A stretch of 64,000 nt of DNA from positions 1 through 64,000 of the forward strand of contig JBGVCG010000018.1 in NCBI GenBank assembly GCA_045226255.1, written 5' to 3'. The position numbers and the translations under genes were made by a program. The notes beneath the pieces were generated by a model, which worked only from the letters and a program-made list of their open reading frames with translations, searched no databases and had not been told where the DNA came from. The DNA comes from UBA1181 sp045226255 (lineage in GTDB: Bacteria; Bacteroidota; Bacteroidia; Bacteroidales; Paludibacteraceae). Below, piece by piece: positions 1 to 8,196 of the stretch. How positions within the stretch are numbered: the stretch's first letter is position 1; every line of letters begins with the position of its first letter.

Positions 1-96
1 ATCTCGTCGACTATTCAAAAGATTGGTTCCTGGCTCATACGCATAAATCTGGCTTACGTGGGCAAATAAAACAGTGCTTAACAAAACTTTTTTCAT
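1..96 (-). CDS. Exported protein, N-terminal fragment (cut by window edge)
   Basis: An open frame reads 32 codons from an ATG at 96 to the window edge. It begins MKKVLLSTVLFAHVSQIYAY, which looks like a Sec signal peptide (two lysines, a hydrophobic core, a small residue near the cleavage site). The ATG overlaps the TGA of the upstream lipoprotein gene in an ATGA arrangement, so the two are probably translationally coupled. The mature part lies outside the window and no function can be given. Confidence 0.55.
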   Translation of the reverse strand, partial: MKKVLLSTVLFAHVSQIYAYEPGTNLLNSRRD

Positions 97-539
97 TTTA
101 GTCTTTCTAATTTATTTAATGAGTTGTTATTAATAATTGATTTCAATGCATCCATGTCGTAATTATGATAAAATATGTATACTTCCTCAAACGGATCTGA
201 GTCTATTATATATGTTTTTAAAGAGTCCAAGAATGTATTGTTCCATTCATTTGCCGTTATGGAAGTGTATGCTACATCATTATACCTGGCTGAATTCAAC
301 TTATAATAATCCCCCTGAATTTTTATGGTATGGTTGTTTAGCGAGACACAGCAATAGTTTGTGTCATTATTTGTGTTAACAAACATAGTTGCAATCACCC
401 GGTCCGAATAATCGTTCTTCATTTTGACCACGTATCCTTTGGGCTCATGTTCGTCCACGCAGCTCTCTCCTGGGCAACTACATAAAAAGATAGGCATTGC
501 CGCAATGGCTATAATCATAAGTTTCTTTATTCTTTTCAT
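93..539 (-). CDS. Small putative lipoprotein, unknown function
   Basis: This encodes about 148 residues if translation starts at the ATG at 539; an in-frame start 45 bases upstream would add 15 residues in front of the signal peptide and is less likely. The N-terminus (MKRIKKLMIIAIAAMPIFLC) has a basic start, a hydrophobic core and a cysteine after LFLCSC-like residues, as in a lipobox, so outer-membrane lipidation is inferred. The rest is polar with many Asn and Tyr and matches no family I recognise. It lies downstream of the YD-repeat-like gene on the same strand and overlaps the next gene by ATGA, suggesting one operon. Confidence 0.7.
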   Translation of the reverse strand: MKRIKKLMIIAIAAMPIFLCSCPGESCVDEHEPKGYVVKMKNDYSDRVIATMFVNTNNDTNYCCVSLNNHTIKIQGDYYKLNSARYNDVAYTSITANEWNNTFLDSLKTYIIDSDPFEEVYIFYHNYDMDALKSIINNNSLNKLERLK

Positions 540-697
540 ACTGATTCGATATTGATTTTGTGTAAAATTACAATAAAATTCCAAGGAAACAATGGTGCGG
601 ATAATGTTTTAATTAAAATTAACAGTGTAAGATTGATGTAAATCTATCGCAGGACTTGTCGAATATCCGTTTGTCTTTTGTTTCGAACCTCCTCTAC

Positions 698-2062
698 TCA
701 CTTATCATAATACTCGAATTCATATATGGAGCCGTTCTTGAATTCGCCTTTTTCGTAGGTGAGGATTTCCGTGGCGTTTGTGTGGCTATCGGTTTTAGAC
801 AAAGTAGTTCGAAACACCTTCCCGTCAAGGTATACCTCGCTTTTCGTAGGGCGGTTATATCCTTCGTAGGAGGCAGCCATGGCGAGGTGGCAGTCACCGT
901 ATGCATCGCAGGTAGTGTAAGTGGTATTGTTCCCCCATTGGTCGTATTCGTAGATGGATTTAGAGTCCGCCCATGGCTCGTCCACATATTCGTATGGCGA
1001 GACTATGATCTCGTCTTCGTCCGCGCTGGTGTTTTCCTTCCTCTTGCGGAACTTGTCGCCTTTGCCGCAGTAAGTGATGGCCGACGTCTCCTTCCCGTTC
1101 TTATATTCCCAAACCCGTTTTTCCCAGGTGCTATCGTTTTTCCTCGTGAACGATTCCAATAGGTTGCCCTCCGCATCGTAGGTGTAGGTGTATACTTTGC
1201 TCACCACGTTTGGCTTGGAAATGTGGCAAGTCATCAATCTCACCACTCTGCCGGCTTGGTCATACTCCACGGAATCCTTACGGTCCTTCCGCATGTCATA
1301 GGTGCATACGACACGACCCGAATCATCATAGAGACGCTGTTCGACGAGCCCCTCAGCCTGTTGGTAGCGCTTCATGCCGCGCAATTTCCCTGAACTGTTA
1401 TACTCGTATGCGAACCGAGATTCTCCGTTCCAATTTTGTTCTACCCTTTCTGCGATTTTACCATCCTTGTTGTAGGTGTTGTGGATGACCGAATAAGGGA
1501 CGCATTTGTTTTCCGAGTAGGAGTAGCTGGCATAAACCGAGTCGAGCAGGTTCCCCTTCTTGTCGTAGGTTATTTTCAATTCGCTGTAGGGTATGTCCTG
1601 CGCATGGTTATACCAGTTGGAGCTGATCAGCCTATTCTTTTGGTCATAGGAGTTCTTTTTCTCCATGCTCAGTTTGCCTTTCGTGAATACCTGTTCCTCT
1701 GTCATTAGATTTTTCCCCTCGAATTTGCGTAGCGTTTGTTCGTAGATGACAGAGTCTGAATCGATGTGCGTATCCTCGATGCAATCACCGTTTGGGTCGT
1801 AGCGCATGATTCTCTTCTTCCAGGAGCAAGTGTATTCCGTGAGCTGTTTTTCCTTGTTGAACTTCCATGTGTTTATCACCTGACCCTTTTGAGGCTGGTC
1901 TTTCACCCATTTCACGGAGTATTGGGTCACCGATTTTATGTTTCCGACGAACCCGGCTCTTTCGACGTCGTTCTCCTTTTCGGGGTGGGGGAATTCGGAC
2001 TGCGCATTTATCGATGTGCAAAACGCGAATACAGAAAGAATGAATAAATATCTGAAATCCAT
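698..2062 (-). CDS. Secreted YD-repeat-like (RHS-type) protein
   Basis: The 454-residue product starts with a signal peptide (MDFRYLFILSVFAFCTSINA, then QSEF). The body holds many short Tyr/Asp-Gly units, for example YDQKNRLI, YDKKGNLL, YNKDGKIA, YNSSGKLR, YDDSGRVV, YDQAGRVV, YDAEGNLL and YDQWGNNT, spaced about 20-30 residues apart. Such units are typical of YD/RHS repeats that form beta-strand shells, and Bacteroidota carry many short secreted versions without a toxin domain. No C-terminal toxin domain and no T9SS sorting tail are visible. It is first in a minus-strand set followed by a lipoprotein gene and an exported protein gene. A good promoter lies just upstream. The repeats are clear; a role at the cell surface is inferred. 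Confidence 0.75.
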   Translation of the reverse strand: MDFRYLFILSVFAFCTSINAQSEFPHPEKENDVERAGFVGNIKSVTQYSVKWVKDQPQKGQVINTWKFNKEKQLTEYTCSWKKRIMRYDPNGDCIEDTHIDSDSVIYEQTLRKFEGKNLMTEEQVFTKGKLSMEKKNSYDQKNRLISSNWYNHAQDIPYSELKITYDKKGNLLDSVYASYSYSENKCVPYSVIHNTYNKDGKIAERVEQNWNGESRFAYEYNSSGKLRGMKRYQQAEGLVEQRLYDDSGRVVCTYDMRKDRKDSVEYDQAGRVVRLMTCHISKPNVVSKVYTYTYDAEGNLLESFTRKNDSTWEKRVWEYKNGKETSAITYCGKGDKFRKRKENTSADEDEIIVSPYEYVDEPWADSKSIYEYDQWGNNTTYTTCDAYGDCHLAMAASYEGYNRPTKSEVYLDGKVFRTTLSKTDSHTNATEILTYEKGEFKNGSIYEFEYYDK

Positions 2063-2111
2063 AACAATTGTTTTTTCAATGGGTATTAGAACTCGCCTTA
2101 ACGTAATAGTG

Positions 2112-2142
2112 CAAATGTAAGGAAAAGGGTTGAAAACTCAAT
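2112..2142 (-). promoter_or_regulatory. Bacteroidota-type promoter for the YD-repeat gene
   Basis: On the minus strand, ATTG (2142-2139) is followed after 19 bases by TACATTTG (2119-2112). This fits the Bacteroidota consensus of a TTTG-like -33 box, a 19-20 base spacer and TAnnTTTG at -7. It lies about 50 bases upstream of the ATG at 2062. Confidence 0.6.
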
Positions 2143-2637
2143 GTGTGGAGAGTCCCCTTCTATAAACGAATCGTATTTTATTGATATTCATGTATTTAAA
2201 ATCACAATAAAGATTGACGGAGCAAGGGTGGTTGCGCCCTCTATGATATTATATCAGAGAACAAATGTATTTATGTCAACCAAATATAAATTCATTACCG
2301 AATCTTCATAATGGCGAAATTTTCATATGCATATATTTGCATTTTAATAAATTTTAAGTTATCTTCGTTATAGTTGAGTGAGAATAAAGATAAAACGAAG
2401 ATATATGGATGTGATATATGAATGTAACATGATATAGGCAATAAATGAAAAAGTGAAGTTTACGAATAAAGGGTATGTATTTTTTAATTTTTTAGTTATG
2501 AGTTTTAATTTGTAGGGAGGAGTTTCGATGGCATCGGGACTCCTCCAAAAAGTTTATGTGGGGGGATTTACTATTTTGCTATTTACGGTTTACTATTTAA
2601 TGATTTGGGATTTATGATTTGCTATTTGGTGTAGGGA
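2143..2637. other. Non-coding interval with a nested hairpin and heptad repeats
   Basis: No convincing gene is seen. An inverted repeat at 2516-2546 pairs GGAGGAGT with ACTCCTCC and contains an inner CGAT/ATCG stem. From about 2566 to 2630 the sequence repeats variants of TTTACTATTT and GCTATTT, related to the heptads at 25630-25665 and 29989-30024. The rest is A+T-rich and unremarkable. Confidence 0.5.
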
Positions 2638-2669
2638 TAAAAAAAGTGCGGACACCGAAGCGCCCGCAC
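2638..2669 (-). terminator. Rho-independent terminator with a UUCG loop
   Basis: On the minus strand a 10-bp stem (GTGCGGGCGC with GTGTCCGCAC, including two G-U pairs) closes a TTCG tetraloop and runs into seven T residues. It lies 23 bases past the stop of the lipoprotein gene at 2693-3139, so it ends that two-gene operon. Confidence 0.85.
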
Positions 2670-2692
2670 CACGTTTCTGTAATCAAGAAAGA

Positions 2693-3139
2693 TTATTCAG
2701 CGATTTCAACGATGTGAGTGATTTTCTCCTTAGCATCGTCCAACCAGTAGCTAACCTTCTTGTTGTTCAAGATTGATTTCTCGATGTTAGCGAAAGGAAT
2801 CGTATCGAACACACCGTCCTTGATGAGGATTACCTCAGCGTCGTTAGCCAAGAAAATCTTCTTGAGGTCGCCAGCAGCTTCGCCGTTAGCGTCAGTGTCC
2901 TTCAAGTTGAGGGTCCATCCACCGTCAGCCTCTTCGTGCAAGCCGAAAGACTTAGCTGCGATACTGTTCTCCTGCAAGAAGTTGTTTACAGCCTCAACTG
3001 CGGTAGCTGCAGCGCTTTCAGCAGCGTCAGCAGTAGTCTCAATAGCCTCTTGAGCTTCGTTCTCTACCTTTTTTTGTTCCTTTTTACATCCTGCCATGAT
3101 GAGAGCCAAGCAACCCATCAAAAGAAAAATCTTTTTCAT
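2693..3139 (-). CDS. Putative lipoprotein with Ala/Glu-rich helix
   Basis: The 148-residue product begins MKKIFLLMGCLALIMAGCKK, a lipoprotein signal with cysteine at about residue 18 (lipobox IMAGC). Residues 20-60 are rich in Ala and Glu (AQEAIETTADAAESAAATAV) and probably form a long helix. The C-terminal part is a compact mixed segment. It is downstream of the duplicated-half protein gene with a 44-base gap and ends at a strong terminator. I do not recognise the family. Export to the periplasmic face of a membrane is inferred from the signal only. Confidence 0.7.
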   Translation of the reverse strand: MKKIFLLMGCLALIMAGCKKEQKKVENEAQEAIETTADAAESAAATAVEAVNNFLQENSIAAKSFGLHEEADGGWTLNLKDTDANGEAAGDLKKIFLANDAEVILIKDGVFDTIPFANIEKSILNNKKVSYWLDDAKEKITHIVEIAE

Positions 3140-3183
3140 TGTACTAAAATTTAATGATTTATAAAATTGAATATTGTTTCTGA

Positions 3184-3840
3184 TTATTTAACGAACACCG
3201 TGTCGATGGCACCCTTAGCGATCTTCTGGTTAGAAACCAAAGATGCGGAAACCAATTTTGTTGTTCCGCCCTTCAAAGCGAACAATACCTTTGTAGGGTC
3301 AGCCTCAGCGTCGGCCATCTTGATCTCCTTGTAGTCGTTGCTGATGTAAGAAGCGGCTTGGTCAGCCAACTCGATGACGTCGCCGTCCACTTGGATCGTC
3401 ACAGCGCCAGCCTTTGCGTCCAACACATTGACTTCGCCAGTCTTTCCGAGGTGGTTGAAGCGAACCATAGTTGAGTCGCTAAGACCTGATAATTCCAATT
3501 CCTTGCTGCCTTGAGCGAAAGTAGTCTCGTTAGCAGGACCGCTGATAGCGGAGTTTGTGCTCTCGGTAGGAGAGATGAGTTTTGTAGACTTTGCGCCCAA
3601 CGCCAACAATACGCCAGCAGGGTTAGCCTCTGCCTTAGCCTTGTTGATAGCCTCCAAAGAGGTGCTCAAGTAAGAGCATCCGGCGTCGGACAAGTTGATT
3701 GTCTTTCCGTCGATGATGAAGGTAACGTTACCGGCAGCGATTTTACCCGCTACGATCTTAATTGCTCCTGCATAGTTCGCATTGTTGCATGCGATGATGT
3801 CGTTGGCGCCGAATTTTGCTAAATCGATTGAATTTGCCAT
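3184..3840 (-). CDS. Unknown protein of two similar halves
   Basis: The 218-residue protein has no signal peptide or membrane segment and starts MANSIDLAKFGANDI. Its two halves align with each other: VTFIIDGKTINLSDAGCSYL in the first matches VTIQVDGDVIELADQAASYI in the second. Each is followed by an Ala/Glu-rich helix (KAKAEANPAGVLLALG; MADAEADPTKVLFALKGG) and a strand (TKLISPTEST; TKLVSASLVS). This indicates an internal tandem duplication of an 80-90 residue unit. The residues are mostly small and the codon choice looks that of an expressed gene. It is first in an operon with the lipoprotein at 2693-3139. No known family is recognised. Confidence 0.65.
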   Translation of the reverse strand: MANSIDLAKFGANDIIACNNANYAGAIKIVAGKIAAGNVTFIIDGKTINLSDAGCSYLSTSLEAINKAKAEANPAGVLLALGAKSTKLISPTESTNSAISGPANETTFAQGSKELELSGLSDSTMVRFNHLGKTGEVNVLDAKAGAVTIQVDGDVIELADQAASYISNDYKEIKMADAEADPTKVLFALKGGTTKLVSASLVSNQKIAKGAIDTVFVK

Positions 3841-4003
3841 CTTTCTATAAGCGTTTAAAAGTTAAAAAATATATGTTCTTCAATATCGAAATTATCAGGT
3901 CACTAAGTTATGAATATATTGCGAGAATTCAAAATTTTAATTGGAAGATTCAATCCGTTATGAAATAATGGAATAAAAATGTAATATGTACACCAATAAA
4001 TCA

Positions 4004-4011
4004 TATATTTG
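4004..4011 (+). promoter_or_regulatory. Putative -7 box for the 4039 gene
   Basis: TATATTTG at 4004-4011 fits TAnnTTTG and lies 27 bases before the ATG at 4039. No clear -33 TTTG box is seen at the expected spacing, so this is a moderate prediction. Confidence 0.4.
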
Positions 4012-4038
4012 CAAAAATAAACAAACATATAAACTCGC

Positions 4039-4578
4039 ATGTTAGATATTTCGACAGGAAGATTTGTAATAAATGAAAGGGAAGGGTGGGAATTTGCTCC
4101 GTTCTTCTCGAAAGATGAGTTGATGGGCTCTAAATTTTGGCGGGACAATCAATCGAATAGGATTGACCTTGGCGGAACGGGCAGAACTTTCCTTTTTGAC
4201 CATCTGCCGATATCTGATCATCGTATGTCGCTGGAGCTTCACATCGGGCGGACTGGCTACATTGACAAGATGACGCTGAGGACGGATTTGGCGGCCAACA
4301 TCCATGAGTGGTTTTCGAAACCCGGATGGGAAGAGACTGCGCTAAAGCAGAAGAGGATCCACGACGAATTTCTTGCGCATGAAACTTCCATGTCGCCCGA
4401 GTTATTGTCCGAAAAGGACGAACTATACATCTCCGCTGAATGGGGTGGTGTCACTTCCGTGATGGACCTATCCGCCGAGCCGGATGTCCGCATCGTCATC
4501 CGTTACAGAAACATGTCGGAGGCGGACAAAGAGAAATATTTGACATTGGGTAAGAAATACTTGCATGGAGAGAAATGA
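4039..4578 (+). CDS. Hypothetical protein, first of a coupled pair
   Basis: The 179-residue product (MLDISTGRFVINEREG...) has no signal peptide or membrane helix and is predicted cytoplasmic. It is acidic with a strand-rich first half and a helical middle (about residues 80-115). No catalytic motif is evident. Its TGA overlaps the following gene by 14 bases, so the two are probably co-translated. I do not recognise the family; its size and pairing would also suit an immunity or accessory protein of an accessory locus, but nothing in the sequence proves that. Confidence 0.6.
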   Translation: MLDISTGRFVINEREGWEFAPFFSKDELMGSKFWRDNQSNRIDLGGTGRTFLFDHLPISDHRMSLELHIGRTGYIDKMTLRTDLAANIHEWFSKPGWEETALKQKRIHDEFLAHETSMSPELLSEKDELYISAEWGGVTSVMDLSAEPDVRIVIRYRNMSEADKEKYLTLGKKYLHGEK

Positions 4579-6025
4579 CCAATCGATACGGACTGCCTCT
4601 GACCGGCAAGGTGGGGATAAATATCCTGGCATAGACACATATGAATACACGACATTGAAGAAAAACATGCGTATCTGTGCCCTCGTCGCCTATTACGAGA
4701 ATGGGAAGATGAAGCCGTGCGAGTTTTACTTCCCTCAAAAGGTGTTGTCGCAGGTGGAGCATAACCCTATCCGGTTGAGCCAAGGCCTGCAAATATCTCC
4801 GTGGAAGAACCCGAAGACAGGGGTGTATTCTTATCGTACAAGAATCGCCACTTTCATCGTGAAAGAGGATTTCGAGACGGAGTACAGCGCTAAGGTGGAG
4901 GAGAATCCGTCTTACGGCAAGGGAGGTTTCTTGCAATACCACATTTCCAAGGAGACAGCCGATAAGTATTTGATCAAAGAACCGGATGACATCTTTTTGC
5001 CAGACGGACAGATCAGTGAGGAGGAATATGAGGAAATCATGGAGAAACACCAGCAAATCCTTATCAAACGGAACCTCTTCAGTTACCTGAAAGCTAAGTC
5101 GGATACGCTCGATATCCTACAAAATTCGTCGGATGTTCAGGAAAAAGAGAAAGCCCGAAAGAATCTCCGCATCCTCAACCGCCACATCGAAGACCTTACC
5201 ATCGACCTTGCCTATTCCCAAGAGAATATCGGTGACATAAAATCGGGGAAGTACGATAGACTCATCTCTCAGCTTGCCATCGAGACAGAGAGCAGAGAGG
5301 AGGGCAACGTGTTGGTTCTCAGCAATGCGAAACTAGGGAAGGAGATGGAGGAGGTGGCGCAAAAGATAGAGCAGGACACCACTTACATCCTACTGTCTAG
5401 CGAGCCGCAGGATGAGGCTGGACTATTGGCGCAGAATATCTCGAAGAAAATCAACAGCTATGAGGAGACTGTTTCTAATGGAGGGAAACCAGAGATTGAT
5501 GTCCCCAAACAGAATTTGTCCGACTTCCTTGTCATCAATCATATCAACACTCTTTGCCGGAAAGTGATGGAGAATATTCAGCCGCAAGACTACACATTCC
5601 AGACGATCGATACGCTCTTGATACAGCGTCAGAACGGTCAACATCAGCGGATACCCATCGATGAGATATTTGAGCCCGATTCTGTATCCGCCATACGGTC
5701 TACCCGTAACGGGACATTCAGTGTTCCATTGCACCTTAAGGGGGATGGCAAAATCGTCAAGCTTTTGATGCGGGGCAATAAGCCACAAATGTATTTTTCG
5801 CAGACAAAAGAACAACTCGACCAGACATTTGATCGGCTCCACCTCACACCTGCGCAAAGAGAAACCCTGTACAATGGTGGGGATGTTGTCCTACGTCAGG
5901 GGGCGTTCCGCCTAGACCCTGAGATCAATAGTCTGGTGCCAAATCTTTCTGGCCTAAAGGGAGAGCAACATAACACGGTAAAACCCTGTGGATTCAATCT
6001 GCAGCAACGAGGGCCAACGCACTGA
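4565..6025 (+). CDS. Hypothetical protein with weak DUF3945-like C-terminus
   Basis: The 486-residue protein has no signal or transmembrane segment. Residues about 160-300 are strongly charged and helical, probably coiled coil. Near residues 435-450, LTPAQRETLYNGGDVVL resembles the recurring 'LT..QR..LY.G..V.L' units of DUF3945-type proteins from Bacteroidota conjugative elements; the likeness is weak. Translation may start at the overlapping ATG at 4565 or at a later ATG at 4667 (MRICALVAYY), which has an A-rich leader as is usual here. It converges with the membrane-anchored gene at 6056-6658. Function unknown. Confidence 0.6.
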   Translation: MERNDQSIRTASDRQGGDKYPGIDTYEYTTLKKNMRICALVAYYENGKMKPCEFYFPQKVLSQVEHNPIRLSQGLQISPWKNPKTGVYSYRTRIATFIVKEDFETEYSAKVEENPSYGKGGFLQYHISKETADKYLIKEPDDIFLPDGQISEEEYEEIMEKHQQILIKRNLFSYLKAKSDTLDILQNSSDVQEKEKARKNLRILNRHIEDLTIDLAYSQENIGDIKSGKYDRLISQLAIETESREEGNVLVLSNAKLGKEMEEVAQKIEQDTTYILLSSEPQDEAGLLAQNISKKINSYEETVSNGGKPEIDVPKQNLSDFLVINHINTLCRKVMENIQPQDYTFQTIDTLLIQRQNGQHQRIPIDEIFEPDSVSAIRSTRNGTFSVPLHLKGDGKIVKLLMRGNKPQMYFSQTKEQLDQTFDRLHLTPAQRETLYNGGDVVLRQGAFRLDPEINSLVPNLSGLKGEQHNTVKPCGFNLQQRGPTH

Positions 6026-6055
6026 GTTCTTGCCGGGAGAAGGATTTCCTCCCCG

Positions 6056-6658
6056 CTAATTCATCATATTGGAAAAATCCATCTCGGAGAAGGTGTTTTT
6101 CAATTCGGAGGAAGAATCCTTTACCCCTTCATATGTTTGGGAAACTTCAATGTCCTCGAATCCTTCCTGCCGGCAGGCTTCCCCGAACGTCATGGATCTC
6201 TCTTCCGTCGACAACTCTGTCCCGGCTGTCTTGTCAGTGGCAGAAAAAGAGGCGTTTCCTAATAAGTCTTCAACGGAACTTCTGTGAGTCTTATCCAAAT
6301 GGGAGAAATCGGCATGTGTGTCCGCTGGAGAAAAAGCGTCAATCACAGGAGTGGGATAGACTTCTGACGGAGCTGTATTGGGGGTGGGACGATTCGATTT
6401 GCGGTAATCGATCAGATCTTCCCAATTGGAATCATCGTTTTTGCGGCTTTCATTTCCTTTCGCCGAGGAGCGGACCACTTGTCGTTGTACTGGCTTGTCC
6501 GACGCGGCCTCTTTCCTTTTCCTCAATTCATTTTTTGACAACTGTTCTTCACTTCCTTTCACAAACTTGAAATAGAGGAACACGCCCAATTCATATATGC
6601 AAAGGGCTACAAAAGCGATCAATAGGAAATTTCCTGTACTAATAGACAACAAACACAT
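6056..6658 (-). CDS. Membrane-anchored hypothetical protein with disordered tail
   Basis: About 200 residues. A single hydrophobic segment lies at about residues 8-30 (NFLLIAFVALCIYELGVFLY), followed by a basic stretch and a long Ser/Thr/Asp/Pro-rich tail that should be disordered and cytoplasmic. The ATG at 6658 is preferred; a GTG at 6667 would add three residues. It is convergent with the 4565 gene, with 30 bases between stops. No family is recognised; the form suits a bitopic scaffold or secretion/conjugation accessory protein, which is a guess. Confidence 0.5.
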   Translation of the reverse strand: MCLLSISTGNFLLIAFVALCIYELGVFLYFKFVKGSEEQLSKNELRKRKEAASDKPVQRQVVRSSAKGNESRKNDDSNWEDLIDYRKSNRPTPNTAPSEVYPTPVIDAFSPADTHADFSHLDKTHRSSVEDLLGNASFSATDKTAGTELSTEERSMTFGEACRQEGFEDIEVSQTYEGVKDSSSELKNTFSEMDFSNMMN

Positions 6659-6755
6659 ATTTTTCACAATATTTCAAGTCAATCAATTATTTTTACCAGT
6701 CATGTCATGAGTAAACATCTTGTACTTACCCCTTCCCACATGTACTTGTGCTACG

Positions 6756-6763
6756 CAAAGATA
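6756..6763 (-). promoter_or_regulatory. Putative -7 box upstream of the 6056-6658 gene
   Basis: The minus strand reads TATCTTTG at 6763-6756, a full match to TAnnTTTG, followed by GC as in several other promoters here. It would give a leader of about 90 bases. No clear -33 box is seen. Confidence 0.4.
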
Positions 6764-6793
6764 CGGATTATGTTCCGCTTTGACATCGAATGA

Positions 6794-6905
6794 TTAGAAG
6801 ATAAAAAAATGCGTTATAGTTTCTCCATCTTCTTTAGTGATCCAGATGTTCTTGACCGTGATGTTGGATCGGTCGCACCTGAATATGGGCAAAGGTATGA
6901 AAAAT
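6794..6905 (-). pseudogene. Remnant of a second Rpn/PD-(D/E)XK gene
   Basis: Read on the minus strand, this stretch encodes FFIPLPIFRCDRSNITVKNI followed by WIT, which matches FFIFLPIFRFDRSNITVKNI plus WIS in the intact gene at 6909-7787 almost residue for residue. After that it diverges and hits a stop at 6794-6796. It begins only a few bases past the intact gene's stop codon. The simplest reading is a tandem second copy, now reduced to one internal piece. Confidence 0.65.
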
Positions 6906-6908
6906 CAA

Positions 6909-7787
6909 TTACAATTTCTCGATTTCTTCAACGGAGAGACCTGTGGCTTGGGATATCGTGTGGATGTCTACGCCTAACGTTTTTAGGTTCTTCGCATTAC
7001 GGAGGTTGGCGGATCTTTCACCTTCATGGATGCCTTTCTCGACCCCCTTCTTCATCCCCTCTTCCAACCCTCTCTCGTACCCATTCTGCTCCATGTCAAT
7101 CTCGTCCTCGAGATATTTCATGCTGGCCTCGTACTGGTCGTACTCCTCCTCAGAGAGAGTGGACACCTTCGCCTTCTCTATCAGTCTGAGCAGCCCTTCG
7201 TCCGCTCGCTCGTATACCGATGGGTCTATATTTTCCATATCACCGAGGTTTTTAAAGAAACTGATCCAGATGTTTTTGACCGTAATGTTAGATCGGTCGA
7301 ACCTGAATATGGGCAAAAATATGAAAAATTTACGAACTCTGTCCCAGAATTCTTTCCCGGTGTCTAGGTCGCACTCGCCCGTCTGCGTGATGACCTTCTC
7401 CAGTCCCTCCATCCGGCTACCCATGATGAAGATGCCGAGGATACGGGTGATGTCGCTCTTCATCCTCGCCCAGTTGTGTCCCTTGCGGATCTTCCTGCGC
7501 ATCAGGTTGTAGATGTAGAAGTTGGCGCGTGTCTTGAAGTATCGTTGGAAGGAGTTCTGCATCTCGATGAGCACGTTGTCTCCCTTCTCGGTGGTGCAGA
7601 GCAAGTCGAATGTGACGCCCCGCTGGTGTTGGGAGGGAGGAGGCGTCTCCACGTTCTCGAACTTGACGTGCGTGATCCTGTCCACTTCCCCTTCTAGGAT
7701 GGCGTTGAGGAAGAACAACATGATGACCTCGTCCTGCATGCAGAACTTGAACCCGAAGTCGGATTTTAGGTCTATGAACTTTGCCAT
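6909..7787 (-). CDS. Rpn family / PD-(D/E)XK nuclease transposase-like protein
   Basis: The 292-residue product matches the Bacteroidota form of the Rpn recombination-promoting nuclease family (PD-(D/E)XK). It opens with DLKSDFGFKFCM, has the nuclease core with GVTFDLLCTTEKGDNVLIEM (Asp, then Glu-x-Gln: IEMQNSFQ), then YKTRANFY-like residues. The C-terminal part has the usual charged repeats, YERGLEEGMKKGVEKGIHEG, and a small HTH-like tail (ATGLSVEEIEKL). Family members are DNA endonucleases that promote recA-independent recombination, and are often numerous and variable. Length is normal and the frame intact. It has its own promoter and a decayed copy directly downstream. Confidence 0.88.
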   Translation of the reverse strand: MAKFIDLKSDFGFKFCMQDEVIMLFFLNAILEGEVDRITHVKFENVETPPPSQHQRGVTFDLLCTTEKGDNVLIEMQNSFQRYFKTRANFYIYNLMRRKIRKGHNWARMKSDITRILGIFIMGSRMEGLEKVITQTGECDLDTGKEFWDRVRKFFIFLPIFRFDRSNITVKNIWISFFKNLGDMENIDPSVYERADEGLLRLIEKAKVSTLSEEEYDQYEASMKYLEDEIDMEQNGYERGLEEGMKKGVEKGIHEGERSANLRNAKNLKTLGVDIHTISQATGLSVEEIEKL

Positions 7788-7853
7788 AAGTAGTAGCCTT
7801 TATTGGTTAAACAGATAGAAACCCCTTCCAACAGATAGATTGGATTTCAAGCA

Positions 7854-7884
7854 CAAAATTAAGAAACTTGTTTTACGAAGCAAT
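7854..7884 (-). promoter_or_regulatory. Bacteroidota-type promoter for the Rpn gene
   Basis: On the minus strand ATTG (7884-7881), a 19-base spacer and TAATTTTG (7861-7854) match the same form as the promoter at 2142-2112. The leader to the ATG at 7787 is about 60 bases. Between here and 8072 no gene is seen. Confidence 0.6.
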
Positions 7885-8072
7885 ATATTTAGTGTTAATA
7901 TTACATAAATGCGCAAAAAAACAAAGTCTGGGATATGTTTTAGCAAAAGAAAAACACAAGCAAACCTCCCAATTCGAAAGGGGAAGGCATCAATCATTAA
8001 ACAAAATCTCACAAAAAAAGAATCTAATTTCAATTCACAAAATAGTATCAGACGAATTTTTCATCACAATAT

Positions 8073-8103
8073 ATTGAAACTTCAAACAAGTTTGATATTT
8101 TTG
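8073..8103 (+). promoter_or_regulatory. Promoter for the giant surface protein gene
   Basis: ATTG (8073-8076), a 19-base spacer and TATTTTTG (8096-8103) fit the Bacteroidota consensus. The leader is about 85 bases. In it, GTCCGTC at 8137-8143 can pair with GACGGAT at 8190-8196, directly next to the ATG at 8197, and might hide the start from ribosomes. Confidence 0.6.
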
Positions 8104-8196
8104 TAGACGAAGGGAAATGAAAGGTCGAGGAATTGTGTCCGTCGGGAAACCCATGAACACTGGTAAATTCCACGCTAAATCATAACTAGGACGGAT

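Noticed and set aside
7868..8106. Short plus-strand frames before the giant protein gene
   Set aside because: They are Lys/Asn/Ile-rich as expected from A+T-rich DNA, overlap each other, and end in the promoter at 8073-8103.
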